From NCBI RefSeq assembly GCF_026745355.1, contig NC_079202.1, forward strand, positions 45,200,173-45,264,172: DNA of 64,000 nucleotides. The letters are read 5' to 3'. The position numbers were made by a program, and so were the translations under genes. The DNA is from Beta vulgaris subsp. vulgaris (taxonomy: Eukaryota; Streptophyta; Magnoliopsida; Caryophyllales; Amaranthaceae). A model generated the notes under the pieces. That model was given only the letters and a program-made list of their open reading frames with translations, was not told where the DNA came from and ran no database searches. Below are positions 22,707-34,676 of the stretch, one piece after another. Each line of letters begins with the position of its first letter. Position 1 is the first letter of the stretch.

Positions 22707-24033
22707 TCTCTATTACATAAGGGAAGGGGAGCAACGGTGTCCTCTTTTGAATTGACTATTTTGCCCCCCTTTCCTTTCTAAATTACAAAAGGAATCTCAA
22801 TACCAACATGGGGTCAAACAAAGCCATCGAAAATTAATTTTCAACAATCACTCAGAAATCACTTATATGAGGAAACTTTACAAATCACTCATAGAATTGA
22901 GAAAATCACGTTGTAAAAATCACGCAAATCACTCAAATGATCAGGAAACTTTACAAAAATTAAAAATTAACTTACAAGCAAAACTAATATATTAGGTATT
23001 CAATACATACAAAAACATTCACAAAATTCACTTACAAATCATTGTTCTCAATAACCATTCACAATCACACATACTCATAAAAATTACCTATAAACACAAA
23101 TCTGAAAAAAACATAAGATTTTGACAGTGATATCACACATTCGTCCATCGGCGATTTGCGAACTTTCAAACAGGTACATAATTCTTTTAATCTTCAAAGT
23201 TATTTCACATTAATCGACTGTTATGTAGTTGAAAAAATGGAGATAATAACAATTAGTTGAAGAGGGCTTTTATATAATTAAACTTAAATTTGATTCATTT
23301 TCATATAAAATCAGAAAACAAGATGTGTATGAAATTTGATTCATTTATGACACATTTAGTTCTTTTTTCTAAAACTTCCAATATAAAATTTTTGCCCAAA
23401 ACTTTTGCAAAATATCCATGTCAGAAATAAATTTTGAAAAATAAAACAATATCAAACATTTTTGCGAACAACTTTTGCAACAATCCATTTTCAGAAAAAA
23501 AAATTACATTAATTTGCGAAAACCATTTAATGTGAAATCAGATTGTGTATGAAAATTTTAAAATTTCATTTCACATATAATTGAACTCAAAGTGTTAAAA
23601 TTTAGAAAAGGAGAAAAATTAAAAATTCCCATTTCATGCGAAATCAGATTATGTATGAAAAACTTAAAAATTCATTTCAATTATAATTGAAACTCAAACT
23701 GTTAAAATTTAGAAAAGGAGAAAAATTAAAATGACCATTTCATGCAAAATCAGATTGCGTATGAAAATTTTAAAATTTCATTTCAAATATAATTAAAACT
23801 CAAAGTGTGAACATTTAGAAAAGGAGAAAAATTAATCTTCACCGATTTAAGTGGCAAATAAGTATATGGACCAACTTGGTTAACAAGCAAGATTTTTTTT
23901 TAAAAAAAATCCTCCTAAATTAAATCAGACAGAAGTGCACAAGTTTTATTACTCAAAATAAAAATAACCCAAACCAACCCATCATGATTCATTTGGATGT
24001 ATCCTCGCACGCATCGCGTGCACAAAAGGCTAG
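22707..24033 (+). mobile_element. Non-autonomous Helitron-like element (family B/C), 1.3 kb
   Basis: It starts TCTCTATTACATAAGGG after an A. It ends with hairpin GCACGC/GCGTGC (24007-24012 with 24016-24021), eight bases, then CTAG before a T. No terminal inverted repeat or target duplication. The left 400 bases align with the minus-strand element at 11382-12117, and the 3' hairpins share the pattern GCACrC...GyGTGC. No Rep/helicase frame is present. It contains the tandem array at 23526-23837. Confidence 0.78.
23526..23837 (+). repeat. Three tandem copies of a ~105-110-bp unit inside the Helitron-like element
   Basis: The unit includes GAAATCAGATTGTGTATG, TTTCATTTCA.ATATAATT, AACTCAAAGTGTTAA and TTTAGAAAAGGAGAAAAAT. 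Copies begin at about 23526, 23635 and 23738 and differ by scattered substitutions. Not coding. Confidence 0.85.
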
Positions 24034-24095
24034 TGGATACTTATAGAAAGTGATCACTTCATCTTAAGGAATGATCAATGTTTATAATAACCTAT

Positions 24096-24270
24096 GTTAC
24101 TTGGCCTTGTATACCCATGTCCGATACGGTACTTGTCTAAGTGTCTAACTCAGTTATTTTATGAAAATTTTCAATGATTTCGGCCCAAAATGAAATGTCA
24201 AAGTGTCCATGTCCACGTCCGAGTGTCAAGGATTTGACACAGGTACTTGAGGTGAATTGAAGAGTTCATG
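24096..24270 (+). repeat. Dispersed plant repeat (GTGTCCATGTCC type), uninterrupted copy
   Basis: Contains GTGTCTAACTC, GTGTCCATGTCCACGTCCGAGTGTC, ACTTGAGGTGAATTGAAGAGTTC. A second copy lies inverted at 53125-53640, where a LINE tail splits it. The family is unassigned; no coding capacity or clear ends. Confidence 0.6.
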
Positions 24271-25130
24271 GGACTAAGATAATAACTAATTGAAAAATGG
24301 TCTAATATGAGATTTTATGATTAACTCAAGGCATATCTATAGACTTATTGTAAGATACTAAGATTAAGATTAGGTATATATGAACTGAATACTACCTTGA
24401 TCATGTTCAAACTCATTTAAATTAACCGAGTTCAATCTCTAGGTATTAGTTGAGCTTAAAAATGTGTTGAACCTTAGCTCAATTACAAAATAATTTGTTC
24501 AAGCTCGGCTTGTATTGAACTTGTTTATTAATCAAGTCAAATCAAACATTTTTCTTGTAAATCTTTTGATTTAATAAGTTGTTGAAAATTTTAATAATAA
24601 CGTATACAGCTTATATAAAACAACTGAAGTATGAGTATAACGAATAGGAATTCAAGAATGTAAAACTATTTACCAAATAAAGGACTCATCATACATTTTT
24701 GTACACAAAAGATTTTCTAGAAGAGGTCGGTTTAAGAACACAAATAAAAAACTATTCATAAAAACGTCAAACTATAATAATTATATTCAACCTCATTTAC
24801 GTGCTTTTGAATTTGTTCAAACTTGACTAATCTACTAAATAAACGAAAAAAAGAGATTTTTTTTTATTTTTTATTTGAACTTTTTTATGTGAAAGGTGAA
24901 CAATTACCAGCCTTGATTATTGATTAAGTTGGAATAAGAGTATCATTTACAGTTTACACTTCTAAGATTAACGAACAGTGACCAGTCTGATAAGTGACAT
25001 CAACATCGAACATCCCTTATCTGTTCAAAGTATGAGATCTAGAAACGAGGAGAACACAAGCCTCGTAATTTCTAAATTGACAACATCAAAAACACTAATT
25101 TTTACTAAACTCTTCCACACCCAATCCCTC
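24271..25130. other. Intergenic DNA upstream of the FTR subunit gene
   Basis: AT-rich. No gene, inverted ends or tandem array seen. The last few hundred bases must contain the FTR promoter, but no box can be fixed with confidence. Confidence 0.4.
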
Positions 25131-25153
25131 CTCACCTCACCTTCCCATCCACA

Positions 25154-25630
25154 ATGACAACAACAACCGCCGCACCACTAATCTCCGCCGCACTCCCAAT
25201 CTCATCCGCCGCACCACAACCACGCATCCTCTCTCTCCGTCGCACCGCCACCATTCCAACAACCCTAACATTTCCAACAACACTCACAAAGACCCCAAAA
25301 ACACCGTCGATACGATGCGACGTCGCTTTACAATCAGACACCTCAATTTCAGCTTCAGAAGAAGAAGAATTGAAGAGTAATTTAGATAAAGTTGGGTCTA
25401 GGGTTAGGGTAAAAGCGCCATTAAAGGTGCATCATGTGCCGAAGTTACCGGAAGTTGAATTAACGCCGGAAATGGAAGGGGTTATTAAACAGTATGTTGG
25501 ATTTTGGCAAGGGAAGCGTCTTTCTGCTAATTATCCCTTCAAAGTTCAGTTTTCGATCGATGTCGAAGATCGTGGTAAGGTTAAATTCTTTGCTCATCTT
25601 AGGGAAGACGAGTTCGAAATCATTGATTGA
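25154..25630 (+). CDS. FTRA: Ferredoxin-thioredoxin reductase, variable (alpha) subunit, chloroplast precursor
   Basis: Intronless, 158 residues. The variable subunit forms a thin heterodimer with the iron-sulphur catalytic subunit, which passes light-derived electrons from ferredoxin to thioredoxins in the stroma. Residues 1 to about 55 are rich in Ser, Thr, Ala and Pro, with few acidic residues and several Arg (for example RILSLRRTATIP), typical of a transit peptide. CDVALQ probably marks the start of the mature N-terminus. Residues about 80-158 are the SH3-like barrel: VGSRVRVKAPLKVHHVPKLPEVEL, then EGVIKQYVGFWQGKRLSANYPFKVQF and GKVKFFAHLREDEFEIID, all family hallmarks. The start is the first ATG of the frame, context ACAATGA. 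The length matches plant precursors. No catalytic cysteine is expected in this subunit. Confidence 0.95.
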   Translation: MTTTTAAPLISAALPISSAAPQPRILSLRRTATIPTTLTFPTTLTKTPKTPSIRCDVALQSDTSISASEEEELKSNLDKVGSRVRVKAPLKVHHVPKLPEVELTPEMEGVIKQYVGFWQGKRLSANYPFKVQFSIDVEDRGKVKFFAHLREDEFEIID

Positions 25631-28040
25631 GCTCCAATTCGGTTTTGTGGCTGACTTATTGTATTGTGATTAGATATGATATACTTTTCATATTGTATGT
25701 TGTTTTTATTGTTATCTGGGGTTTTCTGCAATCTTGGTTGATAAATTGTTGTATTTGTATATACATGTACTCTATTTTACTTGGTTATTATACTTAACAA
25801 GTTAATAAATTGATCGATCGAGTTGGGGAAATTTTGCGAAATTGATTGTTTTTTCTGTGTAGAGGTAATTATTTTTATTAGCAAGATAGGGAAATCTTAT
25901 TGAGGACTTTAGTTGAGCTAGCTTGTTTTGGTTTAGATGTAGCTAGAGCAAATAGTGTGTAAACCAGCCAAGCAAACAAACAACTTGTGAAATCACTCTG
26001 TTACAGCGCGATTGTTAAGCAAATAAAGGAACACTAAGAACATTTAGAAACTAGTTTAATAAATGGGGTAAGTTTTGACACCATTGTGTTTGAAGATCTT
26101 GCATAAGTAGGATAACTGAATTAGTATTCTCCTCATATATATGTATCTTCTTTGTCATATTTGTGGATTAAGTAATATTTGAAATGTTTTCCTGTTCTCT
26201 TCAACTTATATTTAATTCAGTGCACTATTCAGTTCAGCTTGCAACTTAACAGTTCAATAACTTATTGCTCAAATATTAAAATATAACCATATTTCATCCT
26301 TGCTATTTCTATTAAATTTGATTTTAGTTAATCATCTATTGGTTGAAGTCTATCCCTTTCCTGAGATAACTATTGTCGAAACCTGCTTGTCAATGTGGTG
26401 TTTGATGGATCCCACTTGGTGAAATAGATTGGTAGAAGCAAAAGTTATCACATATTTCCAGCCTCTTAAGAGTGGGATTGATTGCATTTATCGAGGCTGT
26501 GCTAGAAGTTGCGGTTTAGATAGAGTTAATGTTCAGGTCTTGTGGTTCAGGGAATTATGACTGATAATTCTTTGTGTGATTCTAGTATGAGTATCTGCAG
26601 AAGTCAGGGTCTGTAACGTCCATTTAGCAGCTTAAAGCTTTATATTCACGATAATATAGGATGGGAATTATGGGTTTCTGTGATACCTTCAGCAGTTACC
26701 CTTTCAAAACATTGAACGCCCTCATTTTGTTGTTATATTTTCTGTTCAAGTTGCACCACTTGGTTTATGAACAAGCTGTCATTGTCTCCAACCACACTCA
26801 CCAAGTGTATGCTCTAGTAATCAATTGCTGTTTGTGTATGATGCTCTGTGTTCCTAGCTCTATGCTTTACTGGTGACTGGCTTATGTTTGTAACGACAAC
26901 ATCAGGTTCCAAAGGTTATAACTTGTAATGTATCTGGATGTGTCACTATTTTCAACAGAACCAAGGAAGTGATTAGTGGTTGCTTTTTTCAGCCTTGGCT
27001 TACCAGGGGTATAACACATAACATCTCATATATTGTCTTGAACCTGAGTTGTTCTAATTTCCTGTAGCTCAGGGCTCCCAGGGATGAAGTCTAGATTCAA
27101 TATCAATCTTCTCTCTAGCTTCTAACTAACTACACTCTCTGTTATCTTTCAAAAAAAAAAAACACTACACTCTCTGTTATCGTCATGACATATAAATATA
27201 ATCATGGACTTAGAACTATACGGAAAGAAAGAGGTCAGGATGAACATTAAGTTCCCTCCAAGATATTAGACAGTGAACACTCTTCAGGTAGTTTTTCTTT
27301 TTGATTTTATATCCTACTGCCTATGTCTTTAAAAGTGCTGATTTGTTATTTTAATTGGCACATGCTCATGTTAGGTAAATATCTTAAGAAATGGACGCTA
27401 TCTATAGTTTACAAAGGAAACATGTAATCTTCTGAGTATGCATATTAGCATTTTTGTTTGCATGATTTTAAACTGTCACAGGAATCCAACCTCACCATAT
27501 TCATATCCATATCCATGTTGGATATTGTTTCAGATAAGCTGATTTCTCAATGGCTTGTTTTGTAAGAGGCCATAAAATGAAGGATTGACTATTTTTCAGT
27601 GTGTAAATCTACATGGGATGTCCTATGAATTGGTATCATAATGAAGCTCCACCACTAAGCGTTTTTTTGTTCATTGCTTCTCATTACCACCTAGTACCAC
27701 CTTGAGCCTGGGAACGAGTGGTATGTTAATGAATGAAAAAAAGCAATTTTTGGTGTTTGGGCTCTGTTACCATGGTCATTCAAATGGGGTGTCTCATGAT
27801 GTAAATTTTACTCATAAATTCAGTACCATTTCTTCATTTTTTTAATTCATACCTAATGTGCCCGAGCCATAATGAACATCGATACTTGGGTGTGATCCTT
27901 TGAAATAAAAGAAATTCTTAGAAATTCCCGTTTTGTACGTGTTGGTTTTTTCTGAAAGTCCAGGTAATAGGTAGCACATATATCTTATTATGTTGGTTCT
28001 GGTCATGGTGGAGCACTATTGAATAGGAATAATTTTTTCA
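25631..28040. other. Long intergenic stretch downstream of FTRA
   Basis: No convincing gene. It probably includes the FTRA 3' UTR at its start. Contains the miniature retroposed tail at 27129-27181 and a degraded MITE copy at about 27680-27860 (TCATTACCACCTAGTACCACC and GGGCTCTGTTACCATGG). Short frames lack homology that I can recognise. Confidence 0.45.
27129..27181 (+). repeat. 18-bp direct repeat flanking only an A-rich tail
   Basis: ACTACACTCTCTGTTATC occurs at 27129-27146 and again, exactly, at 27164-27181. Between them are 17 bases, TTTC followed by a run of A. This is the signature of target-primed reverse transcription in which almost nothing but the poly(A) tail was inserted. Confidence 0.7.
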
Positions 28041-28129
28041 GATGAGGATGTTGGGGAGGATGATGAAAGGAAGGGTGAGAATGATGGGAGGAGATGGTGA
28101 GGGGAAGGATGATGTGGACTGTGTCCAGT

Positions 28130-28494
28130 TGCCCTCAGGAAGTAATCAGCAGATATACGTGGGGTTTTGCATGGAGTCTCTTCTAATAAGGATACTCAGG
28201 TTATGGATTCAGTTGCTGAGCACAGAGTCTAACTCTTGGGCAAGGATATGATTTTAATGGGAATTTGTCTTTGACACTCCAGAGTCTAGACTAAAGATCC
28301 TCCTATAATCACTTAGGTCTGTACTAGGAGAAATTGGAATAGAGGGTTCGATGACTTGAAATTCAACGTTAACTACGAGGGTTGTTGTGATGTTGTCTAA
28401 GGAGGAAATTACGATTATGTCCCAATCCATAGACCCTAAGGCTGTCTTGTATTTTTTTAGGACTTCTAATAGTATGCAGCTGAATAACAGAATA
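28130..28494 (+). mobile_element. Probable LINE ORF1-start fragment, decayed
   Basis: CGTGGGGTTTTGCATGGAGTC at about 28158 resembles CGTGGATTTCTTTGCATGGAGTC at the ORF1 start of the LINE at 13.8 kb. The reading HGVSSNKDTQVMDSVAEHRV parallels MESNTHADMNDHRV. Frames break soon after. This decayed element was then hit by the LINE at 28515. Confidence 0.45.
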
Positions 28495-30369
28495 AGTATT
28501 CCCAAATATTAAAAGGTACTCCGCTTGCAGAGACCTTGTGGAAATATCTAGGATGCAACATTGAAGTGGATGGTAGAAGCTCTCGGAAATTTCTTCCTTT
28601 GGTAGAGAAAGTTGAGAAACGAGTAACGAGCTGCCATCATCTCACCCTTTCACACGCAGGAAGAGTCATCCTCATTAATCGTATCCTTTCAATGCTTAGC
28701 CTCAATATTCTCAGCATGTTCCTTATTCCAAAGGCCACGGCTGATAAGATGAACTTGATTTTTGCTAGATTCCTATGGGCCGGCTCTTGGGATGCCAAAC
28801 CCATATTTTGGAAGAGTATGAAAACCCTTGAACTTTCAAAAAGGGGGGGGGGGGGGGGAGATGTCTTGGCATAAGAAACGTTCATCTGTTCAATAAAGTC
28901 CTTCTTACAAAACAAGTTGTCAAGATTCACAACTTAAGCCAGTCCCTAATATCGCAAGTCCTTTGCACTAAGTATAAAGACTCCCCAGTTAACATTGATT
29001 TAAATAAAGCTAAGTTAGGAAGAGTCTCTTGGGGTTTTCGCGGCCTTTGTAGATCAATTCAAGATTGTCGAGATGGCTTCACAAAACAAATAAAAGATGG
29101 CTCACACACGAATATCTTAACTGACAAATGGCTTAGAGGAGATCCAGTCAAAGTTAAACAAGGCATCAGTCTGGAGGAAATAGGAGTCCAAAGAGTTAAG
29201 GATTTGATGATCGTAAAACAAAAAATATGGAATCGGTCCTTCATTTGGAGGAGTTTCTCCACTGACACAGCCATCAGAATCTTATCCACTCACATCCCCA
29301 CTAAAGACTTACAAGACAGATTTGTATGGAGCGAGTCCAAGTCTGGATCCTTAAAAGTCAAATATGTCTATCCATACTATCTGAAACACAAAGGTAGATA
29401 CGTCTCAGGATAACAGGCAATTCTGGAACAAATTCTGGACCTCGGACATCAGCCCCAAATGGAAATTTTTCACTTGGAGACTTCTCAACAATGCACTAAC
29501 TACCAATTCCAACCTATTAAGAAGAAACATTCCAGTTCAAGAGAATTGTTATCTGTGTAAGATGCATAGAGAATGAAAGCCATCTGTTTCGAGATTGCAC
29601 CATCTCAACACGCATTTGGGCATGCTCTTTCTTAGGTATTAAAACATACTCGACTCCGTCAATTCCCATTGGAGATTCGATTAGAAACTTCCTAAAGCTG
29701 TTATGGAAAGAAGATGGTGTCAAGTCAGCGCGAGCAAAAGATTTCATAGCCATTCTCTAGGCTACCTGGTTTCACAGAAACAACGTAGTTTTTAGAAATC
29801 TAAATGAAGACCCATCTGCCATTTTAAAACGAAAGGAAGCCCTCCTCAAAGAAATCGCTGAAAGTATCAAGATTCAAGAGGCATACATGACCACTAATCT
29901 CCTAGGCAGTAATAATCAAGCTGAGACTCTGGTTTCAACTGATTCTCAACAACGAGAATTATGCATCATTCTAGTGGACGGTGCCTGGAAACGCAACAAA
30001 CAACAACATCCACGAGCAGAAATGCCAAAATCATGGCTCTGACACCTCTTCAAACTGAGGCATATGCACTGCATCAAGGACTGTGTGAAGCTGTTAATAA
30101 AGGGTTTAGCTATGTTCAAATCAACTCAGACTGCACAAAGCTAGTTCGAGCTATTGACAGTCACCAACAACCTTTCAAGATCTCCACCGTAGTTTCCAAT
30201 ATTAAAGTTCTTCGTAGCAAGTTTAGTATTTGCGAAATTCGTAAGGTAAGTCGAGTAGAAGTAGCCCCAGCACATGCACTAGTTACTGCAGCCAAACTAG
30301 GTAATTTAGTTCGTTAATTTGTTTGTTTGTCCTTGTCGCCAAAAAAAAAAGTATTCCCAAATATGAAAA
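28495..30369 (+). mobile_element. 5'-truncated L1-type LINE with target-site duplication and poly(A)
   Basis: The insert proper is 28515-30350. Flanking direct repeats AGTATTCCCAAATATTAAAA (28495-28514) and AGTATTCCCAAATATGAAAA (30350-30369) differ at one base. The element ends in a run of ten A. Encoded remnants, in order: the C-terminal part of ORF2 reverse transcriptase (WKYLGCNIEVDGRSSRKF, SHAGRVILINRILSML, FLWAGSWD); the zinc-binding tail (PKWKFFTWRLLNNAL, NCYLCK); and RNase H (CIILVDGAW, LQTEAYALHQGLCEA, QINSDCTKLVRAI, ending VTAAKLGNLVR stop). It carries several stops, a G run at 28847-28859 and frameshifts. Endonuclease and catalytic YADD are missing, as usual for 5' truncation. Confidence 0.93.
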
Positions 30370-30538
30370 CTCAAATTAGATGGCCCAAAATAAATAGATC
30401 CCAACGTCCATGAGAAATTAAGAGTTTTACTACTTTCACGTCCATGAGAAATGCAAACACTAAAAATTGAATGATTGAAAGCCTAATGAGAGGCCTTACA
30501 ACAAAAAGAGGACATAGATGATCCTATTTTGCGACTGT
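30370..30538. other. Left flank of the copia insertion
   Basis: Ancestral host DNA between the LINE and the copia element. It continues at 40714 on the other side of the copia element. No gene recognised. Confidence 0.5.
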
Positions 30539-30543
30539 CATGG

Positions 30544-31167
30544 TGAAGGAATATGTCCTTAGACATCTCGACAATTACTAAATATTAATAGGAGTTATAT
30601 TATGAAGATGATAAAGTGTTATTTTAGTAATCATATTTTCTTGCTAGAGAATATATAAGATTAATAGGACAATATAAATTGGGCCTATAACTAAAATAAA
30701 TGAATCCTATGAGGTCACACATTGTAGCACAACTTGGACAAAGGAATTCAAATCCATTTAGGATAAGGATTGGGCCGGTCCAAAGGGGAATAGGAGGAGA
30801 ATTAGTTCTTCTAACTAGCCAATGACTTTTATTATATATATGATATAATATTAGGGTTTAGGTAATTAATTCATCAATCAGTTTCTTTTCACTAGAGAGA
30901 GAAAGTGAAATCTTAAACTATTCCTTTTTCATCAATCAGTTTCTAGCAAACGTTGGTGTTTAACTGGTGCTTGTGAACTGATTAGAGGAGCAACACTTGG
31001 GGCTCTCGGATCTTTAAAGCTTGCATACAACAGGGAAATCACGCTACAAAGGTTTGATTTTTAATCTCTATTGAATAATTCATGTGTTTGATTCTGTTTG
31101 CGATCCTATTGTAGATGTTAGGAAATTATTTCCTAAAATCCGTTATATGCATCTATATATTCCTATA
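30544..31167 (+). repeat. 5' LTR of the copia element
   Basis: Starts TGAAGGAATATGTCC and ends TATATTCCTATA (terminal CA mutated to TA). 624 bp. It lacks a stretch of about 50 bases, around CTTCTAAACCGGC, found in the 3' LTR. Confidence 0.9.
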
Positions 31168-31168
31168 G

Positions 31169-31177
31169 TGGTCTCAG
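31169..31177 (+). promoter_or_regulatory. Primer-binding-site remnant
   Basis: TGGTCTCAG, one base after the 5' LTR, is a one-change match to TGGTATCAG, the start of the initiator-Met tRNA complement used by most plant copia elements. Confidence 0.6.
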
Positions 31178-34170
31178 TTTTACCTAATTCATAATATTCA
31201 TATGATCATGTACTTATATGCATTATTATTATCTTTATTTAATTAAGGGAGGATATATTTATGGCTTGAATTTGCGTAATTGATATTTGATATTAATTGA
31301 TTGGAAATTATGAATACTTGACTTATTTGTGATTTATGCTCAAATAATTTTATATTATGGACGAAATAAATTTTTTAATTCAGTCAAATATTTTCGAATT
31401 TTTATAAAAATATATTTGTTAGATTTAAAATTATTTAATGTTTAATTTGATTAATCATTGAAATAATTTGCTAACAATTAAACATTTGATTTTTGATTTG
31501 TGAAATAAGTCTAATGTTTATCACCCACATATATCTAAAATATTATGATAGCTGGAAATAATTTTCGAATTTTTCGACAAATTTTTGAAATTTAATCATA
31601 TTATTAATGAATTTTGGTTAAATTTTATGTTTAATTTGATTATTCATAAATTTTAAGGATAGCATTTAATTTTATTTGTTATGATATTTCAGTAGATCAC
31701 CCTAAAAAGTATTTTCGGATATTAATTGTTCATTTTTTGAATTGTTTTGGATATAATTTAATTTTTGCCCTAAAGTTTGAATTCTTGTTAGATTTGTTGT
31801 TTAATAAAGATTATGCATTCAAATCTAAACTCAACAAACCTAAATTTTTTTTTAGAGATTTGTTGATTAATTAAAAAATTTTGCCATAATTTTCAGGTTT
31901 CTAAACCCTAATATTCCTCTTAAATTTTTAATTAATTGTTAAATAAAGAAAAGTTTAATTTAAATGTAAATATTTACATAAATTAAACATTAAAGCCAAC
32001 CATGGCCGAGTGGACCAGTGGGGAGGGTGTTTCCAAAGCCGCTAACGGTTGGAGGGTACGGAAACCTGGGCTGGAAAGTGGCGGGGAAGAGGCGGCAGAC
32101 CAGGCGCGAACCACACACGTTTGACGTGCGGTGGCTCACGCTGCTGCTAGCCTGGCGCTGGCTGGTGGATGCTTTGTGTTGCCGGCGAGCGGCGCGGTTG
32201 GCTTGAGCGACGTCTGTGGCAGTATGATACGCCCGGAGGCTGGCCGATGATTGTCGTTGATGGTCGGTTGTTTTAAGTGGCGTGTGTGTGCAGTGAAGTA
32301 AACGTTGTTGCTGGCTGTCGTTCTTGAGTTTGTGATGGTGATGGTGATGTTGGATGTTGGCTGATGGCTGGCAGCCTTGTGCTGCTGGTCAACAAGTTAA
32401 TGCTACTAAAATTTATTTTTTAAAAAAAATCTTTGAAAAATCTGATTTTCTAAGTTTTGAGCATAAATCAAATCTTTCCAATAATGCAAATTCAATTATT
32501 AATATTGATCAATGTCATATTTAAATAATTAATTTAATGAAAATAATAAAGTTTCCTAAATAATTTCTAGCTTAAATTTGTTAAGTTTTATAATTATTAT
32601 GGAAAATTTTATTTGCTTATTAATTGTTAATAAGTAAATAGTTTGTGTTTATTTTATTTTGATATCCCACCAAAATTACACATCTAACTATCCCTCCCAT
32701 CCCAATTCAGAAATCAAACCCAAACCTTCAACTACCCACCCCATTTATGAACTGCAATAACTTCCCCTAACTTCCCAATCAAAACCCTAAATTCTTCCCC
32801 CCTTTAAATCCAAAATGATTTCCCGAAAATGACAAACCTTAGATCTACTTCCTCTTCTCTTCTCCCTCAAACGGCGCATTCTCTCTCCTCCTCTCCATCT
32901 CATACTATCCTTGTTTCTCACTTTTCTTCCTTGAAAATGGTGAACCTTGAGCCCCTAAGAACACTCCTAGCAAAGGAAACAGATCCTGATAGGAAAATTC
33001 TATTGAATTTGTGTTCAACTTTTTGAAGAATCACATTTCGCGCACTTCACTCGCCTTTACGAAAGTGGCAGGGTTGCTCAGCGCTTGAGTCCCAAAGCGG
33101 TTGCAATTGACAACATCAAAGAGGCCAACAAATTTGAGTGGCGTGTGGTTTGTGGGTTTTTGACGGTTGGTCAGTCGGAATTTGAGTTTAGGGAGCGTAG
33201 ATCTGTGGAGGAAAAGGCAAGAAACTGAAACTGGAGTCCCCAACACCGACGCCTAGTCGGTTTTCTAAGTGTTCGTACTTGCGCAAAACAAGAGGGGTTG
33301 GGGTGAAATTGTTGAACCTTCTTCACCGGTTAAGGAGAAGGTTAAAATGTTGGAATAAAGTGATGATTCCTCCATTCAAATTCTGGGATCTATGGCTAAC
33401 TCTGATTCTATGGGTTCTGATTCTTATGGTTATGATGGTCATGAACCTGTTTTTATTCTTTCATCTGATGATGAGTCCCCCAAGAAATCAGAGACTATCT
33501 GATTTACTTTGGCAGAGGAACCCAGATAAGTTTAATGTTGATCTCTAACTATCATCCTGTTTTTGTTTGTTTTTGTTCGTTTTTTGTGCTTTTTGTCGTT
33601 TGTGAAAATTGCATGTGGTTTTCCTGTGTTGTGTTGTTGTGGGTGTGTATGATGGGTCGGATTAAATTGGATTTGCATGTGGAGTTGTATGTGGGATTAT
33701 GTGGCTCTGTCACTATGCATTTTGTTGGTATTGTAAACTTTTGGTGTGTCTGGGATTATCAATTTTGTGATAATGTTGGTCACTTGTGTGGTTGTTGCAT
33801 TATTAGTTGTGATGGTGATGGATTAATTTGTGTCTGCTGGCTTTTGAGTTGCGATGGTGATGGATTAATTTGTGTGGGTGTTCAATTTTTATTTGTGATG
33901 GAGTAATTTGTGTGGCTGATGGATTGGATTGGAGGATGAAATTAGTTGGATGTTGGATTCATCTAGATGTTGGAATAATTTGTGGTTGTTAATGTTGGAC
34001 TTTTGCATATGTCCATGTATGTGTTGACTATGTTGGTTTGAGTCCCTGCCCTTTGAGTTGGAAAAGCCATTTTTCGATGATGCATGTTTGTGCATGTAAG
34101 AATAGAACCTCAATGACCATAGGGAGAGGTTATGCACTTGGGTGTCCCTTTCCCTTTTGTACGTATGAGT
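31178..34170. other. Internal region of the copia element without recognisable gag
   Basis: 31178-31985 is very AT-rich leader-like DNA. 31990-32395 is a GC-rich island, unusual here, with one 62-codon frame (32018-32206) that I do not recognise. 32640-33550 looks like a decayed exon-like region: AATGACAAACCTTAGATC opens a frame at 32829 (MTNLRSTSSSLL, later VNLEPLRTLLAKETDPDRK), and in other frames about 33290-33500 reads SPVKEKVKMLE, GHEPVFILSSDDESPKKSE. 33560-34000 is strikingly GT-rich on the plus strand, with two copies of GATGGTGATGGATTAATTTG. Could be a captured host fragment or a foreign element; undecided. Confidence 0.45.
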
Positions 34171-34676
34171 CATTTATGCGTTAATGTCCAAGTGATGAAG
34201 GGACTCAACACAATTGGTAATGATGTTTGATTTGCTCCGTTTGCAACAATGGACATTTGCTGGTGCTACACCATTGACATTAGTCCTTGTTGTGAAAGTT
34301 GAGGTAACAAACACCATTACCTTTTTTGTGAAAAACCCTAAACCTAATGGACCTAAGGCTGTCAAATGATGAGACTTATGAAAATAATAAGCATGCATTC
34401 AATAGGATAATAAGAACACATTATTTTACAACCATTGAGTCCCAATAACAATTGCCAAACATACACCTAACATACCTTTCGTAAAAGTTCAATTTCTTCA
34501 ATTAAGATCAACAAAATAAGTGTGAGTAGTGACTGTTATCACATAACTACAAAAAAGACCTTCTAACCACTATAGTTAACCTAACAAAAAGAAGTGTTTA
34601 ACTTGAAAGCTTAAAGTATAGGTAAGTGAACAAAAAGGGGCTTACAATTTACCTTAACCTTCACTTCATGCTTCAT

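Noticed and set aside
25132..25341. Minus-strand frame rich in Val and Arg
   Set aside because: Shadow of the FTRA transit-peptide region.
33535..34173. Long frames on both strands
   Set aside because: Result of GT-rich composition; no homology or splice support.
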